Of a stretch of DNA of 64,000 nucleotides, positions 1 through 7,728 are shown in pieces. Where the stretch lies: NCBI GenBank assembly GCA_020850455.1, contig JADZEQ010000009.1, positions 62,001 to 126,000 of the forward strand, read 5' to 3'. Both the position numbers and the translations under genes were made by a program. Below the pieces are notes generated by a model that was not told where the DNA came from, ran no database searches, and saw only the letters and a program-made list of their open reading frames with translations. This DNA is from Sphingomonadaceae bacterium (lineage in GTDB: Bacteria > Pseudomonadota > Alphaproteobacteria > Sphingomonadales > Sphingomonadaceae). How positions within the stretch are numbered: position 1 is the stretch's first letter; every line of letters begins with the position of its first letter.

Positions 1-1668
1 GACGTGGAGCGTCACCATATCCATCCGCGCGACGTTAAGCCTGTTACGCTCGGCGCGGGCGAACCAGTCCAAATCCTCCCCATAGCGCAAGCGAGCATCG
101 AAAACCCCATTGCTGGCAAAGGCACGCGCACGGTACAACCCCGCCCCGATATAATAAACAAACCCTTCCGCCGGACTGCCGACAAAACCGAATTTGCCGT
201 CCCGTTCGACCTCCATCAGCTGTGCATGGCCGATGACAACATCGGCTTCGGGCGATTGGTCGAGCCGGGCCAGCGATGCGGCCAACTTACCGACCGGCCA
301 GATGTCATCGACATCGATAAAGCCAATCAGACTGCCCATGGCCGCCCGCAAGCCCATATTACGCGCGGCGGCCGGCCCGGCGTTGGCGATACTGAGTAGG
401 CGCACCTCCACAGGCAGCGCGGCGATCGCACTGGCCAGGTCATCGGTTGAACCATCGTCGACGACGATAATCTCAAGCTTGGGATATTGTTGCGCCAAGA
501 CAGAGCCTATGGCGTCAGCCAGAAAATCCGCGCCATTGTAACAGGGGATGATGACCGACAGCAAAGGACAATCATCGGCAAATGGTGCGTCACGGCCCAA
601 GTCCCGCGGCGCGGCAATAAAGTCGGACAACATGGGTGGGATGGCGGCGCGATCATCCCCCAACATCAGCCGCGCCAGAGGCAATGCACGCAGCACATTG
701 GCGATAAAGGCAGCCGTCGCCTCACCCGCATGGGGGAGTTGCGCCATCGTCGTAAAGCTCGCCGCGCCAATCATTTCCGCCCGGTCAATCACACAAAATT
801 GTGCGGTCCCATCCGCTATTTGCGGGGTTATCACCCCACGCAGAGGCAGTGATTTAGTGGTGCAATTACCCAAGAATATGACCGCCTTTTCACCGCCATC
901 AGCCCCGCCGCCACCCAGAAACTGGGGATTAAAATGCGCAAAGTCAGCTAGATTGTCTGGGTTTAGCTTGGCAGTGCAGTAAAGGCTGTGCGCATGATAT
1001 TGCCCATCCTCATCTGACGCCAAAAGCACATAATCATCGCCAACATAGGCCATGCCAGCGTTGAGCGCCCCCAAGGCGGTGGTGGATTTGCCAACCCCGC
1101 CGCGCCCGGTAATCATCAGCCCGCCCTGTGCATTGCCGACCACAGCGGCATGGACCAATTGCGCACCCTGCGCGCGCGCCCACCAATGCAGCAAGGTGCG
1201 CAGCGGCGATGCCTGCGTCCAATAGGGCAGGCTTTGTGACGAACGTAGCCAATATATCCCCTCCGCACCCGGTGCGTCATAGAGGGCGAGCGAAAACTCA
1301 CTCCAGTGAAAGGCGCTCAAAATATCGCGGCTGTGCATCGTCCAAATATCGCCGCGATCCGAAAAACAATGGCGACCAACTGGCGCGGGCGGCATGGCAA
1401 TGTCGCCTTCATCGCCCGCCCAAATGAAAAAATGCGCATCCGCCGCGCCGGCAACCGGCATCTCCAAATGGCTGAGCGCACCGAATAAAAGATTGCAGAG
1501 GCTTTCGCTGCCAAAGGCCAAGCGGATGCGTTTGCCGAGCAATTGCACATCGCGTGTAACCGGCTTGTCGCCGATTGCCGCCATTGTTGCGGCGCGCGCA
1601 GCGTCAAAAAATGCACGCTGTGCGCTCTCTGCCATCAGGGGCAAATCGCTGCGGTGGCTGGGGGTCAT
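1..1668 (-). CDS. HPr-kinase-like P-loop domain fused to family 2 glycosyltransferase (partial, 3' end outside window)
   Basis: The open frame runs 556 codons from ATG at 1668 to the window edge without a stop. Residues about 1-350 resemble HprK-related kinases: a P-loop GRGGVGKST at 188-196, followed by GDDYVLL at 210-216, which matches the paired aspartates after the P-loop in HPr kinase and PEP-carboxykinase folds. From about residue 370 a GT-A glycosyltransferase domain starts (SVIIPCYNGADF, VVDDGS at 402-407, FIDVDDIWP). The start ATG overlaps the ABC transporter stop (ATGA), so the two are translationally coupled. Known: HprK-like enzymes occur as tailoring kinases in some lasso-peptide clusters and in the HPr-rel-A systems named by TIGRFAM/NCBI. 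Inferred: a bifunctional modifying enzyme; the substrate is unknown. The fusion itself is unusual. Confidence 0.85.
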   Translation of the reverse strand, partial: MTPSHRSDLPLMAESAQRAFFDAARAATMAAIGDKPVTRDVQLLGKRIRLAFGSESLCNLLFGALSHLEMPVAGAADAHFFIWAGDEGDIAMPPAPVGRHCFSDRGDIWTMHSRDILSAFHWSEFSLALYDAPGAEGIYWLRSSQSLPYWTQASPLRTLLHWWARAQGAQLVHAAVVGNAQGGLMITGRGGVGKSTTALGALNAGMAYVGDDYVLLASDEDGQYHAHSLYCTAKLNPDNLADFAHFNPQFLGGGGADGGEKAVIFLGNCTTKSLPLRGVITPQIADGTAQFCVIDRAEMIGAASFTTMAQLPHAGEATAAFIANVLRALPLARLMLGDDRAAIPPMLSDFIAAPRDLGRDAPFADDCPLLSVIIPCYNGADFLADAIGSVLAQQYPKLEIIVVDDGSTDDLASAIAALPVEVRLLSIANAGPAAARNMGLRAAMGSLIGFIDVDDIWPVGKLAASLARLDQSPEADVVIGHAQLMEVERDGKFGFVGSPAEGFVYYIGAGLYRARAFASNGVFDARLRYGEDLDWFARAERNRLNVARMDMVTLHV

Positions 1669-3389
1669 GCGCGTATCGCCGTGGGGGCTGCCGTAGGGGC
1701 CGTCATCGGGGCTGGCACCCGCTGTACCAATCGTCCGTCCACCAGATCATAAATATGGTCAGCATGACCGATAAGGCGGGCATCATGGCTGGCCAAAATC
1801 ACCGTCGGCGCGTCGCCAGAGCATTTTGCGGCGCGCAAAATCGAAACCAGAATATGTCGGACAGCCGCCGCGTCGAGATGGTTGCTCGGTTCATCGAGGA
1901 GGAGGAGGCGCGGTTGCCCCACCAGCGCGCGGGCAATGGCGATACGCTGTCGCTCGCCGCCCGACAGATCATTTGCGCCATCAACCATCTGCGTGTCGAG
2001 CCCATCGGGCAAGGCCGCAACAAATTCGTCAAGCCCCGCCGCCGCCAGCGCATGTTCGAGCGTCAATGGATCATGGAACACACGTTCGCACAATATATTG
2101 TCGGCGATGCTGCCCCGAAAAAATGCCGGATGTTGCGGCACATAGCCAATACGCGCGCGGTATAGTGCAGGGTCAAGGTCACGCACATCAACGTCGCCCA
2201 GCCGGACGCCGCCGCTTTGCGGTGTGTGCAACCCCATGATCAATTCGATCAGCGTAGATTTACCCGCCCCGTTGGGTGCAACGATGGCGATGCACGCCCC
2301 CGGTGTAACAACCATATCCGCGCCGTTCAGCAAGACGCGTGCATGACCATCATGGGTAAAGGACAGTGAATCCACGCACAAATTTTGGGTGAAATCGGGC
2401 AATGCCACGCCGCCAGTTGGCGCAGCCTTGCCGATCGCAAATATCGCATCGACCCGTTGTAGCGCCGCATCCCCCGCCATCAGCGTCGGGATGTGCCCGG
2501 CAACCGCGCCCACAGCGCCCTGCAATTGGTTGGCGGCAACGACAAAGGCGGCAAGCGCACCCAGCGTCAAATGCCCCTGCGTCACCAGCCACCCGCCAAA
2601 AATCAGCGTAACAACCGCAGCGATCGTCGCAACCATCGCGCTGACTTGGGCATTGGCAACGCCGCGCGCCGCCATCTCCACCCCTGCTGCGCCCAGCACC
2701 TCTGCCTCGTCGCGATATCGGGCCAATATCCGCGCTTCATTGCCATGATATCTGCTGGTGCGCAGCATGGTGATGCGCCGCTGCGTCGCCACCGCAAACC
2801 CCTCATAAGCCGATTGAAAACCGGCTATCGCGCCGCGCAGCCGTGCTGCACCCCAATATCCCCACCAACGCAAAAATGGCGTGAGGATGAGGAGGAGGAG
2901 GGTGAGCGGCCAACTAATAAAAGCGAGCATCGCGGTATAAAGCAGCACGGGCGCGATGGCGGGCAGTACGCTCGCCAACAAGGCATGGGTCATTTGATCG
3001 ACCCGGTCTGCCTCCGTCACGATGCGGCTGTGCAGTCGTGCATGGTCAATCAATCCATGATCCGCCCATCGCAGATTGTGCAAATGCTGCATCAACTGCA
3101 CGCGCACATCGCTGCCCACCGCCCGCACCGCCCGGGCGGTTGGACGGGCGCGCGCAACCATGATCAGCGCCCAGAGCGCCCGCAGCGCAAATATCGCTGC
3201 GCCGCCCCATAATATGGCGCCAAAATCGCGCGCGGGGATCGCTACGTCGAAGATATGACGCACCTGCCACAAGACGGGCAAGGTAGCGAGCGGCGCAATC
3301 AGGCTCACCATGCTGATGGTTGCGAGCGACCAGCGCCGCGCCCCGACCAATTGCCAATAAAACCGCCAATGGGGGGTGCGACCGATCAT
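1665..3389 (-). CDS. ABC transporter, fused permease and ATPase (exporter type)
   Basis: A 574-residue half-transporter: about six membrane segments in residues 20-300, then an ATPase domain with Walker A PNGAGKST (372-379), signature LSGGE (475-479) and Walker B LLLLDEP (495-501). It would work as a homodimer in the inner membrane. No N-terminal C39 peptidase domain is present, so it does not cleave a double-glycine leader itself. I chose ATG 3389 because it overlaps the upstream stop as ATGA; a longer frame to 3431 only reads into the upstream gene. Its place among PqqD, kinase and glycosyltransferase genes suggests it exports the product of this operon. The substrate cannot be told from sequence. 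Confidence 0.9.
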   Translation of the reverse strand: MIGRTPHWRFYWQLVGARRWSLATISMVSLIAPLATLPVLWQVRHIFDVAIPARDFGAILWGGAAIFALRALWALIMVARARPTARAVRAVGSDVRVQLMQHLHNLRWADHGLIDHARLHSRIVTEADRVDQMTHALLASVLPAIAPVLLYTAMLAFISWPLTLLLLILTPFLRWWGYWGAARLRGAIAGFQSAYEGFAVATQRRITMLRTSRYHGNEARILARYRDEAEVLGAAGVEMAARGVANAQVSAMVATIAAVVTLIFGGWLVTQGHLTLGALAAFVVAANQLQGAVGAVAGHIPTLMAGDAALQRVDAIFAIGKAAPTGGVALPDFTQNLCVDSLSFTHDGHARVLLNGADMVVTPGACIAIVAPNGAGKSTLIELIMGLHTPQSGGVRLGDVDVRDLDPALYRARIGYVPQHPAFFRGSIADNILCERVFHDPLTLEHALAAAGLDEFVAALPDGLDTQMVDGANDLSGGERQRIAIARALVGQPRLLLLDEPSNHLDAAAVRHILVSILRAAKCSGDAPTVILASHDARLIGHADHIYDLVDGRLVQRVPAPMTAPTAAPTAIRA

Positions 3390-4495
3390 GCCCCTTGGCT
3401 CGATTGCATCGCGCCGCGCGCGCGCCGCCACAACCAGCGCGCCGTCATGCCGGGGATCGCACCCGACCAGCTACCCACCGCAAAGCGTGCCAGCGATGTT
3501 GCCCGTTCCACCGGTAACTGCCCTTTGTCTGGTGGTGTGCTGAGGCGTGCGGCAAATCCGCGCTGTTCCATCCGTTCAACCCAACAGGGGCGGCGCGTGG
3601 TCAACGCCTGCGCCTTGGGCGGCAGCTGCACCCTCATCTCCTGTCCCAAAAAATGGATTGCCGCACCCAGTCGCGCGCGCACCCGCGCCATATCCGCCAA
3701 TTTGCCGATGGCATCCCAGTCAATCCCATCACCATCGACCCGCAGAATCTGCATCGCATCGGCAACCCAGCGCAATGCGGGCAGCGGGTCAGGCTTTAGC
3801 CCATGAACCAAAGTGTGAAACAGCAAGTCAGTTGGTGACGGCCGCAAAGCTGTAACATTACCCAAAATCAAGGGCTGGGCGTGGGTCCAAAATCGGGCAT
3901 CGCCTTCTGCGCGCGCGCATTCTGCAACCATCCGCCAGTGGAGGTCGATCTGATCGCCCGCGCGATTCAGCAGCGGCAACGCGCATTGCATGGCCAGAAA
4001 ATCCTTTGGCCGCGCACGCGCCAATGCCGCCACCCCGTCATTCGCGATGCGCCAGCCCGCCCCCTCCAAAACTGCTAGCGCATCAAATGCCTGCGCGCGA
4101 TGCACCACCAGATCCACATCTGACATTGGCCGCAAGCCGGGGCTGGCATAATAGCAGCTAGCGAGCACCACCCCTTTGGAAAATAGGGTGGCGATACCCG
4201 CCTGCTGCAACCGCCCCGCCACCTCCTCCGCACGTTTGAGCGCCTGCTGCACGCTGACCCAAGCGTGACGATATACCCCCGCCATCCGGCCCAGCGATGC
4301 ATGTTCGACCCCCAACCGCCGCAAATTGGCGTGAAGCAAGGGCAATAAGCGAAAACTGCCGCCATCGAGCTGCTGTTCAAAATCAACCGCCGCATCCCAT
4401 GCGGCAAAGGCTTGTCGCGCTTCGTCACCGTTCCCCAAAGCGGCGTGCAGCAGCAAAATCTGCGGCGCGTCAGGCCAAAGATGATAACGGGTCAC
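3386..4495 (-). CDS. nucleotidyltransferase-like protein (NTP_transf_5 / PF14907 type)
   Basis: 369 residues. The central block FSKGVVLASCYY followed by GLRPMSDVDLVVHR matches the glycine/serine and DxD-type metal site of the uncharacterised nucleotidyltransferase family PF14907. Members of this family are often encoded beside PqqD-like, HprK-like and ABC genes in peptide clusters. The longer frame upstream to 4666 is only the out-of-frame reading of the glycosyltransferase gene; GTG at 4495 overlaps that gene's stop as GTGA and gives a normal N-terminus (VTRYHLWPDAPQ). Inferred role: transfers a nucleotide or phosphate group to the operon's substrate. No activity has been shown for close family members that I can name. 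Confidence 0.82.
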   Translation of the reverse strand: MTRYHLWPDAPQILLLHAALGNGDEARQAFAAWDAAVDFEQQLDGGSFRLLPLLHANLRRLGVEHASLGRMAGVYRHAWVSVQQALKRAEEVAGRLQQAGIATLFSKGVVLASCYYASPGLRPMSDVDLVVHRAQAFDALAVLEGAGWRIANDGVAALARARPKDFLAMQCALPLLNRAGDQIDLHWRMVAECARAEGDARFWTHAQPLILGNVTALRPSPTDLLFHTLVHGLKPDPLPALRWVADAMQILRVDGDGIDWDAIGKLADMARVRARLGAAIHFLGQEMRVQLPPKAQALTTRRPCWVERMEQRGFAARLSTPPDKGQLPVERATSLARFAVGSWSGAIPGMTARWLWRRARGAMQSSQGA

Positions 4496-5160
4496 GCCGC
4501 GCTCGACGCCCGGCGCCGCGCCAGCGTCTGGCGCAGCATTGTCAGCGCTTCCCCCGACGCATCGGGTCGATGCAGCATCATATTGCCGCCATGCACGCGG
4601 CGATAGAGGGTGAGTGCATCGCAATCGGCCATCACTGCCCCGGCATCCGCGGCGCGGGCGGTCCATTCGATAACCTCCCCACTCGGCAAGCTGGGGTCAA
4701 ATCCGCCGACATGTTCAAAAATGGCGCGGCGCACGAGCATCGTTCCCGCCAAACGCCCTGCCATGTCGGGACCAATGCGGGGCGCGGCGACACCCACCTT
4801 ATCGCGGCACTGGCGCACCTGACCAAAGACAATGTCGGCACCTGTCGCCGCCATCTGGCCTAACCGCATCGCCACGCTGTCGGGTGGCCAGCTGTCATCT
4901 GCATCGAGAAAGCCGATGATATCGCCGCTGCTTGCCCACACACCGACATTGCGCGCTGCACCGGCCCCTTGACGCGACTGGCGGATCAACCGGATACGGG
5001 AGCCATAGGACAGGCAAATTTCGGCGCTCGCGTCCGCCGAACCATCATCCACAACGATTATTTCATCCGCCGGGCGGCTTTGATCCAGCACCGAATCGAG
5101 GGCATCGGCAATGAAAGCTGCACCATTATGGCATGGCAGGATGATACTGATGCGCGCCAT
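4492..5160 (-). CDS. family 2 glycosyltransferase
   Basis: 222 residues, a compact single-domain GT-A enzyme. It starts with MARISIILPCHNGAAFIADA, has the nucleotide-sugar motif VVDDGS near residue 40 and a metal-binding FLDADDSWP near residue 85. No membrane segment is evident, so it is probably cytosolic. It lies 6 bases after the PqqD-like gene and overlaps the nucleotidyltransferase start by 4 bases. It resembles the glycosyltransferase half of the fusion protein at the end of the same operon, so two sugars, or one sugar at two sites, may be added. The acceptor (peptide, lipid or glycan) is unknown. Confidence 0.88.
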   Translation of the reverse strand: MARISIILPCHNGAAFIADALDSVLDQSRPADEIIVVDDGSADASAEICLSYGSRIRLIRQSRQGAGAARNVGVWASSGDIIGFLDADDSWPPDSVAMRLGQMAATGADIVFGQVRQCRDKVGVAAPRIGPDMAGRLAGTMLVRRAIFEHVGGFDPSLPSGEVIEWTARAADAGAVMADCDALTLYRRVHGGNMMLHRPDASGEALTMLRQTLARRRASSAA

Positions 5161-5166
5161 CGACGC

Positions 5167-5613
5167 TCAATCCGCAACCTCTACCGCGCGCGGTTGCGGC
5201 CAGCCCCCTTCGTCCACATCATGCACCGGGTCGAGCAGCAACATATCGGCAAGGTCGGCATGCACGTCAAATGTCGGCGGTGCAAAATCCATGGCTGGCG
5301 CGGCATCGAGCGCCAAAGCCGGGCCATTGCCAGCACGCACCAGATCTTGCGCTGCCAGTTCGGTTAAAAAAATGCCCACGCTGGCCATTGCCTGCGCACC
5401 GTCGATGCCGGTCGCTGTTGCCAGCCGCGCGGCAATAGCCGACATTGACCAACCCGCCTCCACCGCTTGCCAGATGAGGCCGCCGGTACCACGCGCATCA
5501 AAATAATGGCCGTTGCCATGGTGCATGATGATCGCCTCACCATCGATGGTTTCGCTCACCACCATCGGTGCATTGGGCCAGATTGCCGCCGCATCCTGCC
5601 AATTAATCTGCAC
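5167..5613 (-). CDS. PqqD-like RiPP-recognition protein
   Basis: 148 residues with a PqqD-type winged-helix fold: a strand-rich N-terminus with DGEAIIMHHGNGHYFDARGT, then GLIWQAVEAGWSMSAIAARL. PqqD domains bind leader peptides of ribosomally made natural products and present them to modifying enzymes. The C-terminus carries an acidic tail with DPVHDVDEGGWP, outside the core fold. The start is GTG at 5613, preceded by a G-rich stretch (GGGGGG) as ribosome binding site; no ATG is available upstream in frame. First gene of the five-gene operon. No clear precursor peptide gene is visible beside it, so the partner substrate may lie beyond the left edge. Confidence 0.8.
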   Translation of the reverse strand: MQINWQDAAAIWPNAPMVVSETIDGEAIIMHHGNGHYFDARGTGGLIWQAVEAGWSMSAIAARLATATGIDGAQAMASVGIFLTELAAQDLVRAGNGPALALDAAPAMDFAPPTFDVHADLADMLLLDPVHDVDEGGWPQPRAVEVAD

Positions 5614-5657
5614 GTATTTCCCCCCAAACCGTCCCCCGCCCTAGGACCGATAGAATA

Positions 5658-5688
5658 ATAATCAGCGCATATCTTTGCGCAATGTCAA
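5658..5688 (-). promoter_or_regulatory. possible promoter of the PqqD/glycosyltransferase operon
   Basis: On the minus strand a perfect -35 hexamer TTGACA (5688-5683) is followed, after 19 bases, by GATTAT, a weak -10. Between them lies a short dyad, GCGCA and TGCGC (5665-5680), which could be a regulator site. It sits 45-75 bases upstream of the GTG at 5613. Prediction from sequence only; spacing is longer than the ideal 17 bases. Confidence 0.3.
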
Positions 5689-5716
5689 TCGTAGAAACCA
5701 TCTTGCCGGGACGACA

Positions 5717-5734
5717 GGCCAGCACACGCTGGCC
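5717..5734. other. short perfect hairpin in the divergent intergenic region
   Basis: GGCCAGC, a 4-base loop ACAC, then GCTGGCC forms a 7-bp GC stem. There is no T-run on either side, so it is not a typical intrinsic terminator. It lies between the divergent PqqD operon and mmsA. The rest of 5614-5824 holds no gene I can support. Confidence 0.35.
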
Positions 5735-5824
5735 ACCAACGCCGTGAAATATTATTACGCGCGCCTTGCACAATCGCGCATCTGGGCGCATGGGAATCGC
5801 CGATTCCCTAAGCGCGAGGCATAG

Positions 5825-7318
5825 ATGCGACAGATTGACCATTTTATCGCTGGCACCACCCCCAAGGCGACACGTTTCGGCGATATTTTCGACCCGAATG
5901 AAGGGCATGTGCAAGCGCAGGTCGCGCTGGGCGATAAGGATGTGCTCGATGCTGCAGTTGCAGCGGCAGAGGCGGCGCAACCGGCCTGGGCGGCGACCAA
6001 CCCGCAACGCCGCGCGCGGGTGCTGTTCCAATTCAAGGCGCTGGTCGAAGCGCATATGGATGAACTTGCCCATCTGCTCGCCAGCGAACATGGCAAGGTG
6101 GTGGCCGATGCCAAGGGTGACATCATGCGCGGGCTCGATGTCGTCGAATTTTGCATGGGCATTCCGCACGCGCTCAAGGGTGAATATACGCTGGGCGCGG
6201 GGCCGGGGATTGACGTTTATTCGATGCGCCAACCGCTCGGCATTACGGTTGGCATCACCCCGTTTAATTTCCCGGCGATGATCCCCCTTTGGATGGGCGC
6301 GGTGTCAATCGCCTGCGGCAATGCCTTCATTTTGAAACCATCCGAACGCGACCCCAGCGTGCCGGTACGCTTTGCCGAATTATTCCTAGAGGCTGGGCTG
6401 CCTACTGGCATTTTTCAGGTGGTTCATGGCGACAAGCAAATGGTCGACGCGATCCTCGACCATCCGGCGATCAGCGCGATCAGCTTTGTCGGTTCGTCCG
6501 ACATCGCCCATTATGTCTATGAACGCGGCGTCGCGGCGGGCAAGCGGGTGCAGGCAATGGGCGGGGCCAAAAACCACGGCATCGTCATGCCCGACGCCGA
6601 CCTTGACCAAGTGGTCAATGACCTTGCCGGGGCCGCCTTTGGCAGCGCGGGCGAACGCTGCATGGCGTTACCCGTCGTCGTGCCGGTCGGCGACGACACC
6701 GCCGAACGACTGCGCGAGAAACTAATCCCCGCCATCCATGCGCTGCGCGTCGGCGTGTCGACCGACGATGCTGCCCATTATGGCCCGGTGGTCACCGCGC
6801 AGCACAAGGCCAAGGTCGAAGGATGGATCGCCAAATGCGCCGCCGAAGGGGCCGAATTGGTAATCGACGGGCGCGGCTTTACATTGCAGGGGCATGAAGC
6901 AGGCTTTTTCATCGGCCCCAGCCTGTTCGACCATGTCACCCCCGACATGGAAAGCTACAAAGAAGAGATTTTTGGTCCCGTCCTCCAAATGGTGCGCGCC
7001 AATAGCTTTGAGGAGGCATTGGCCCTGCCCAGCCGCCATCAATATGGCAATGGCGTCGCCATCTTTACCCGAAATGGCCATGCAGCGCGCGAATTTGCCG
7101 CGCGGGTCAATGTCGGCATGGTCGGCATCAACGTTCCTATCCCGGTCCCCGTTGCCTATCACACATTCGGTGGTTGGAAGCGTTCGGCATTTGGCGACAC
7201 CAACCAGCATGGGATGGAAGGGGTGAAATTCTGGACCAAGGTCAAGACGGTGACCGCTCGATGGCCCGATGGGTCGGCGGATGGCGGGAATGCCTTTGTA
7301 ATCCCCACCATGGGCTAA
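5825..7318 (+). CDS. mmsA: methylmalonate-semialdehyde dehydrogenase (CoA-acylating)
   Basis: 497 residues, the usual length for MmsA. It converts (S)-methylmalonate semialdehyde plus CoA and NAD to propionyl-CoA and CO2, the last valine-specific step. Visible motifs: the ITPFNFPAMIPLWM cofactor-site block typical of MmsA, KPSERDP, and the catalytic cysteine C279 in GSAGERCMAL. The C-terminus AYHTFGGWKRSAFGD is characteristic of the family. ATG 5825 gives the family N-terminus. It opens an operon with RidA, acyl-CoA dehydrogenase, hydrolase, hydratase and mmsB, which together form the valine pathway from isobutyryl-CoA onward. Confidence 0.96.
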   Translation: MRQIDHFIAGTTPKATRFGDIFDPNEGHVQAQVALGDKDVLDAAVAAAEAAQPAWAATNPQRRARVLFQFKALVEAHMDELAHLLASEHGKVVADAKGDIMRGLDVVEFCMGIPHALKGEYTLGAGPGIDVYSMRQPLGITVGITPFNFPAMIPLWMGAVSIACGNAFILKPSERDPSVPVRFAELFLEAGLPTGIFQVVHGDKQMVDAILDHPAISAISFVGSSDIAHYVYERGVAAGKRVQAMGGAKNHGIVMPDADLDQVVNDLAGAAFGSAGERCMALPVVVPVGDDTAERLREKLIPAIHALRVGVSTDDAAHYGPVVTAQHKAKVEGWIAKCAAEGAELVIDGRGFTLQGHEAGFFIGPSLFDHVTPDMESYKEEIFGPVLQMVRANSFEEALALPSRHQYGNGVAIFTRNGHAAREFAARVNVGMVGINVPIPVPVAYHTFGGWKRSAFGDTNQHGMEGVKFWTKVKTVTARWPDGSADGGNAFVIPTMG

Positions 7319-7335
7319 GCAGGGCACATCGGGCC

Positions 7336-7728
7336 ATGCCGCGGCAAAGCCATCAATCAGCATCCCCTTTTGAAGCCATATATGGCTATTGCCGCGCGGT
7401 GCGGGTCGGCAACCACATCCATGTCGCGGGCACCGCGCCGGTCGAGCCCGATGGCACATCGACCGTGGGGGATGCCGGGGTGCAAGCGGCACGTTGCCTG
7501 ACGATCATCGCCGAGGCGCTCGACGCATTGGGCGCATCCTGCCGCGATGTCGTGCGCACGCGTATGTACATCACCGACGCTGCCGATGCCGATGCGGTGG
7601 GCCGCGCACATGGTGCAGTGTTCGGGGATATTCGCCCGGCCGCAACGATGCTTGTTGTTCCGGCCCTCATCCGCCCCGAATGGAAGGTGGAAATCGAAGC
7701 GGATGCAATAGTGGAAAATGCAACATGA
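7336..7728 (+). CDS. RidA family protein (YjgF/YER057c/UK114)
   Basis: 130 residues. RidA proteins hydrolyse reactive enamine/imine intermediates released by PLP enzymes to keto acids. The conserved core is visible: GYCRAVRVGNHIHVAGTAP near the N-terminus and a C-terminal ATMLVVPALIRPEWKVEIEADAI in which arginine and glutamate of the active site occur. The frame is open further upstream, but ATG 7336 follows the mmsA stop by 17 bases and starts the family fold; upstream codons merely overlap mmsA. Its stop overlaps the next start as ATGA. Presence in the valine operon suggests clearing of 2-aminoacrylate-like or branched-chain imine by-products, an inference from position. Confidence 0.85.
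   Translation: MPRQSHQSASPFEAIYGYCRAVRVGNHIHVAGTAPVEPDGTSTVGDAGVQAARCLTIIAEALDALGASCRDVVRTRMYITDAADADAVGRAHGAVFGDIRPAATMLVVPALIRPEWKVEIEADAIVENAT

Noticed and set aside
5603-5701. Minus-strand 32-codon ORF just before the PqqD-like gene, considered as a RiPP precursor
   Set aside because: It has no ribosome site, overlaps the likely operon promoter and the PqqD start, lacks a leader/core division, and its possible lasso-type core (Gly then acid eight residues later) leaves only four residues of tail, too short for a lasso peptide.
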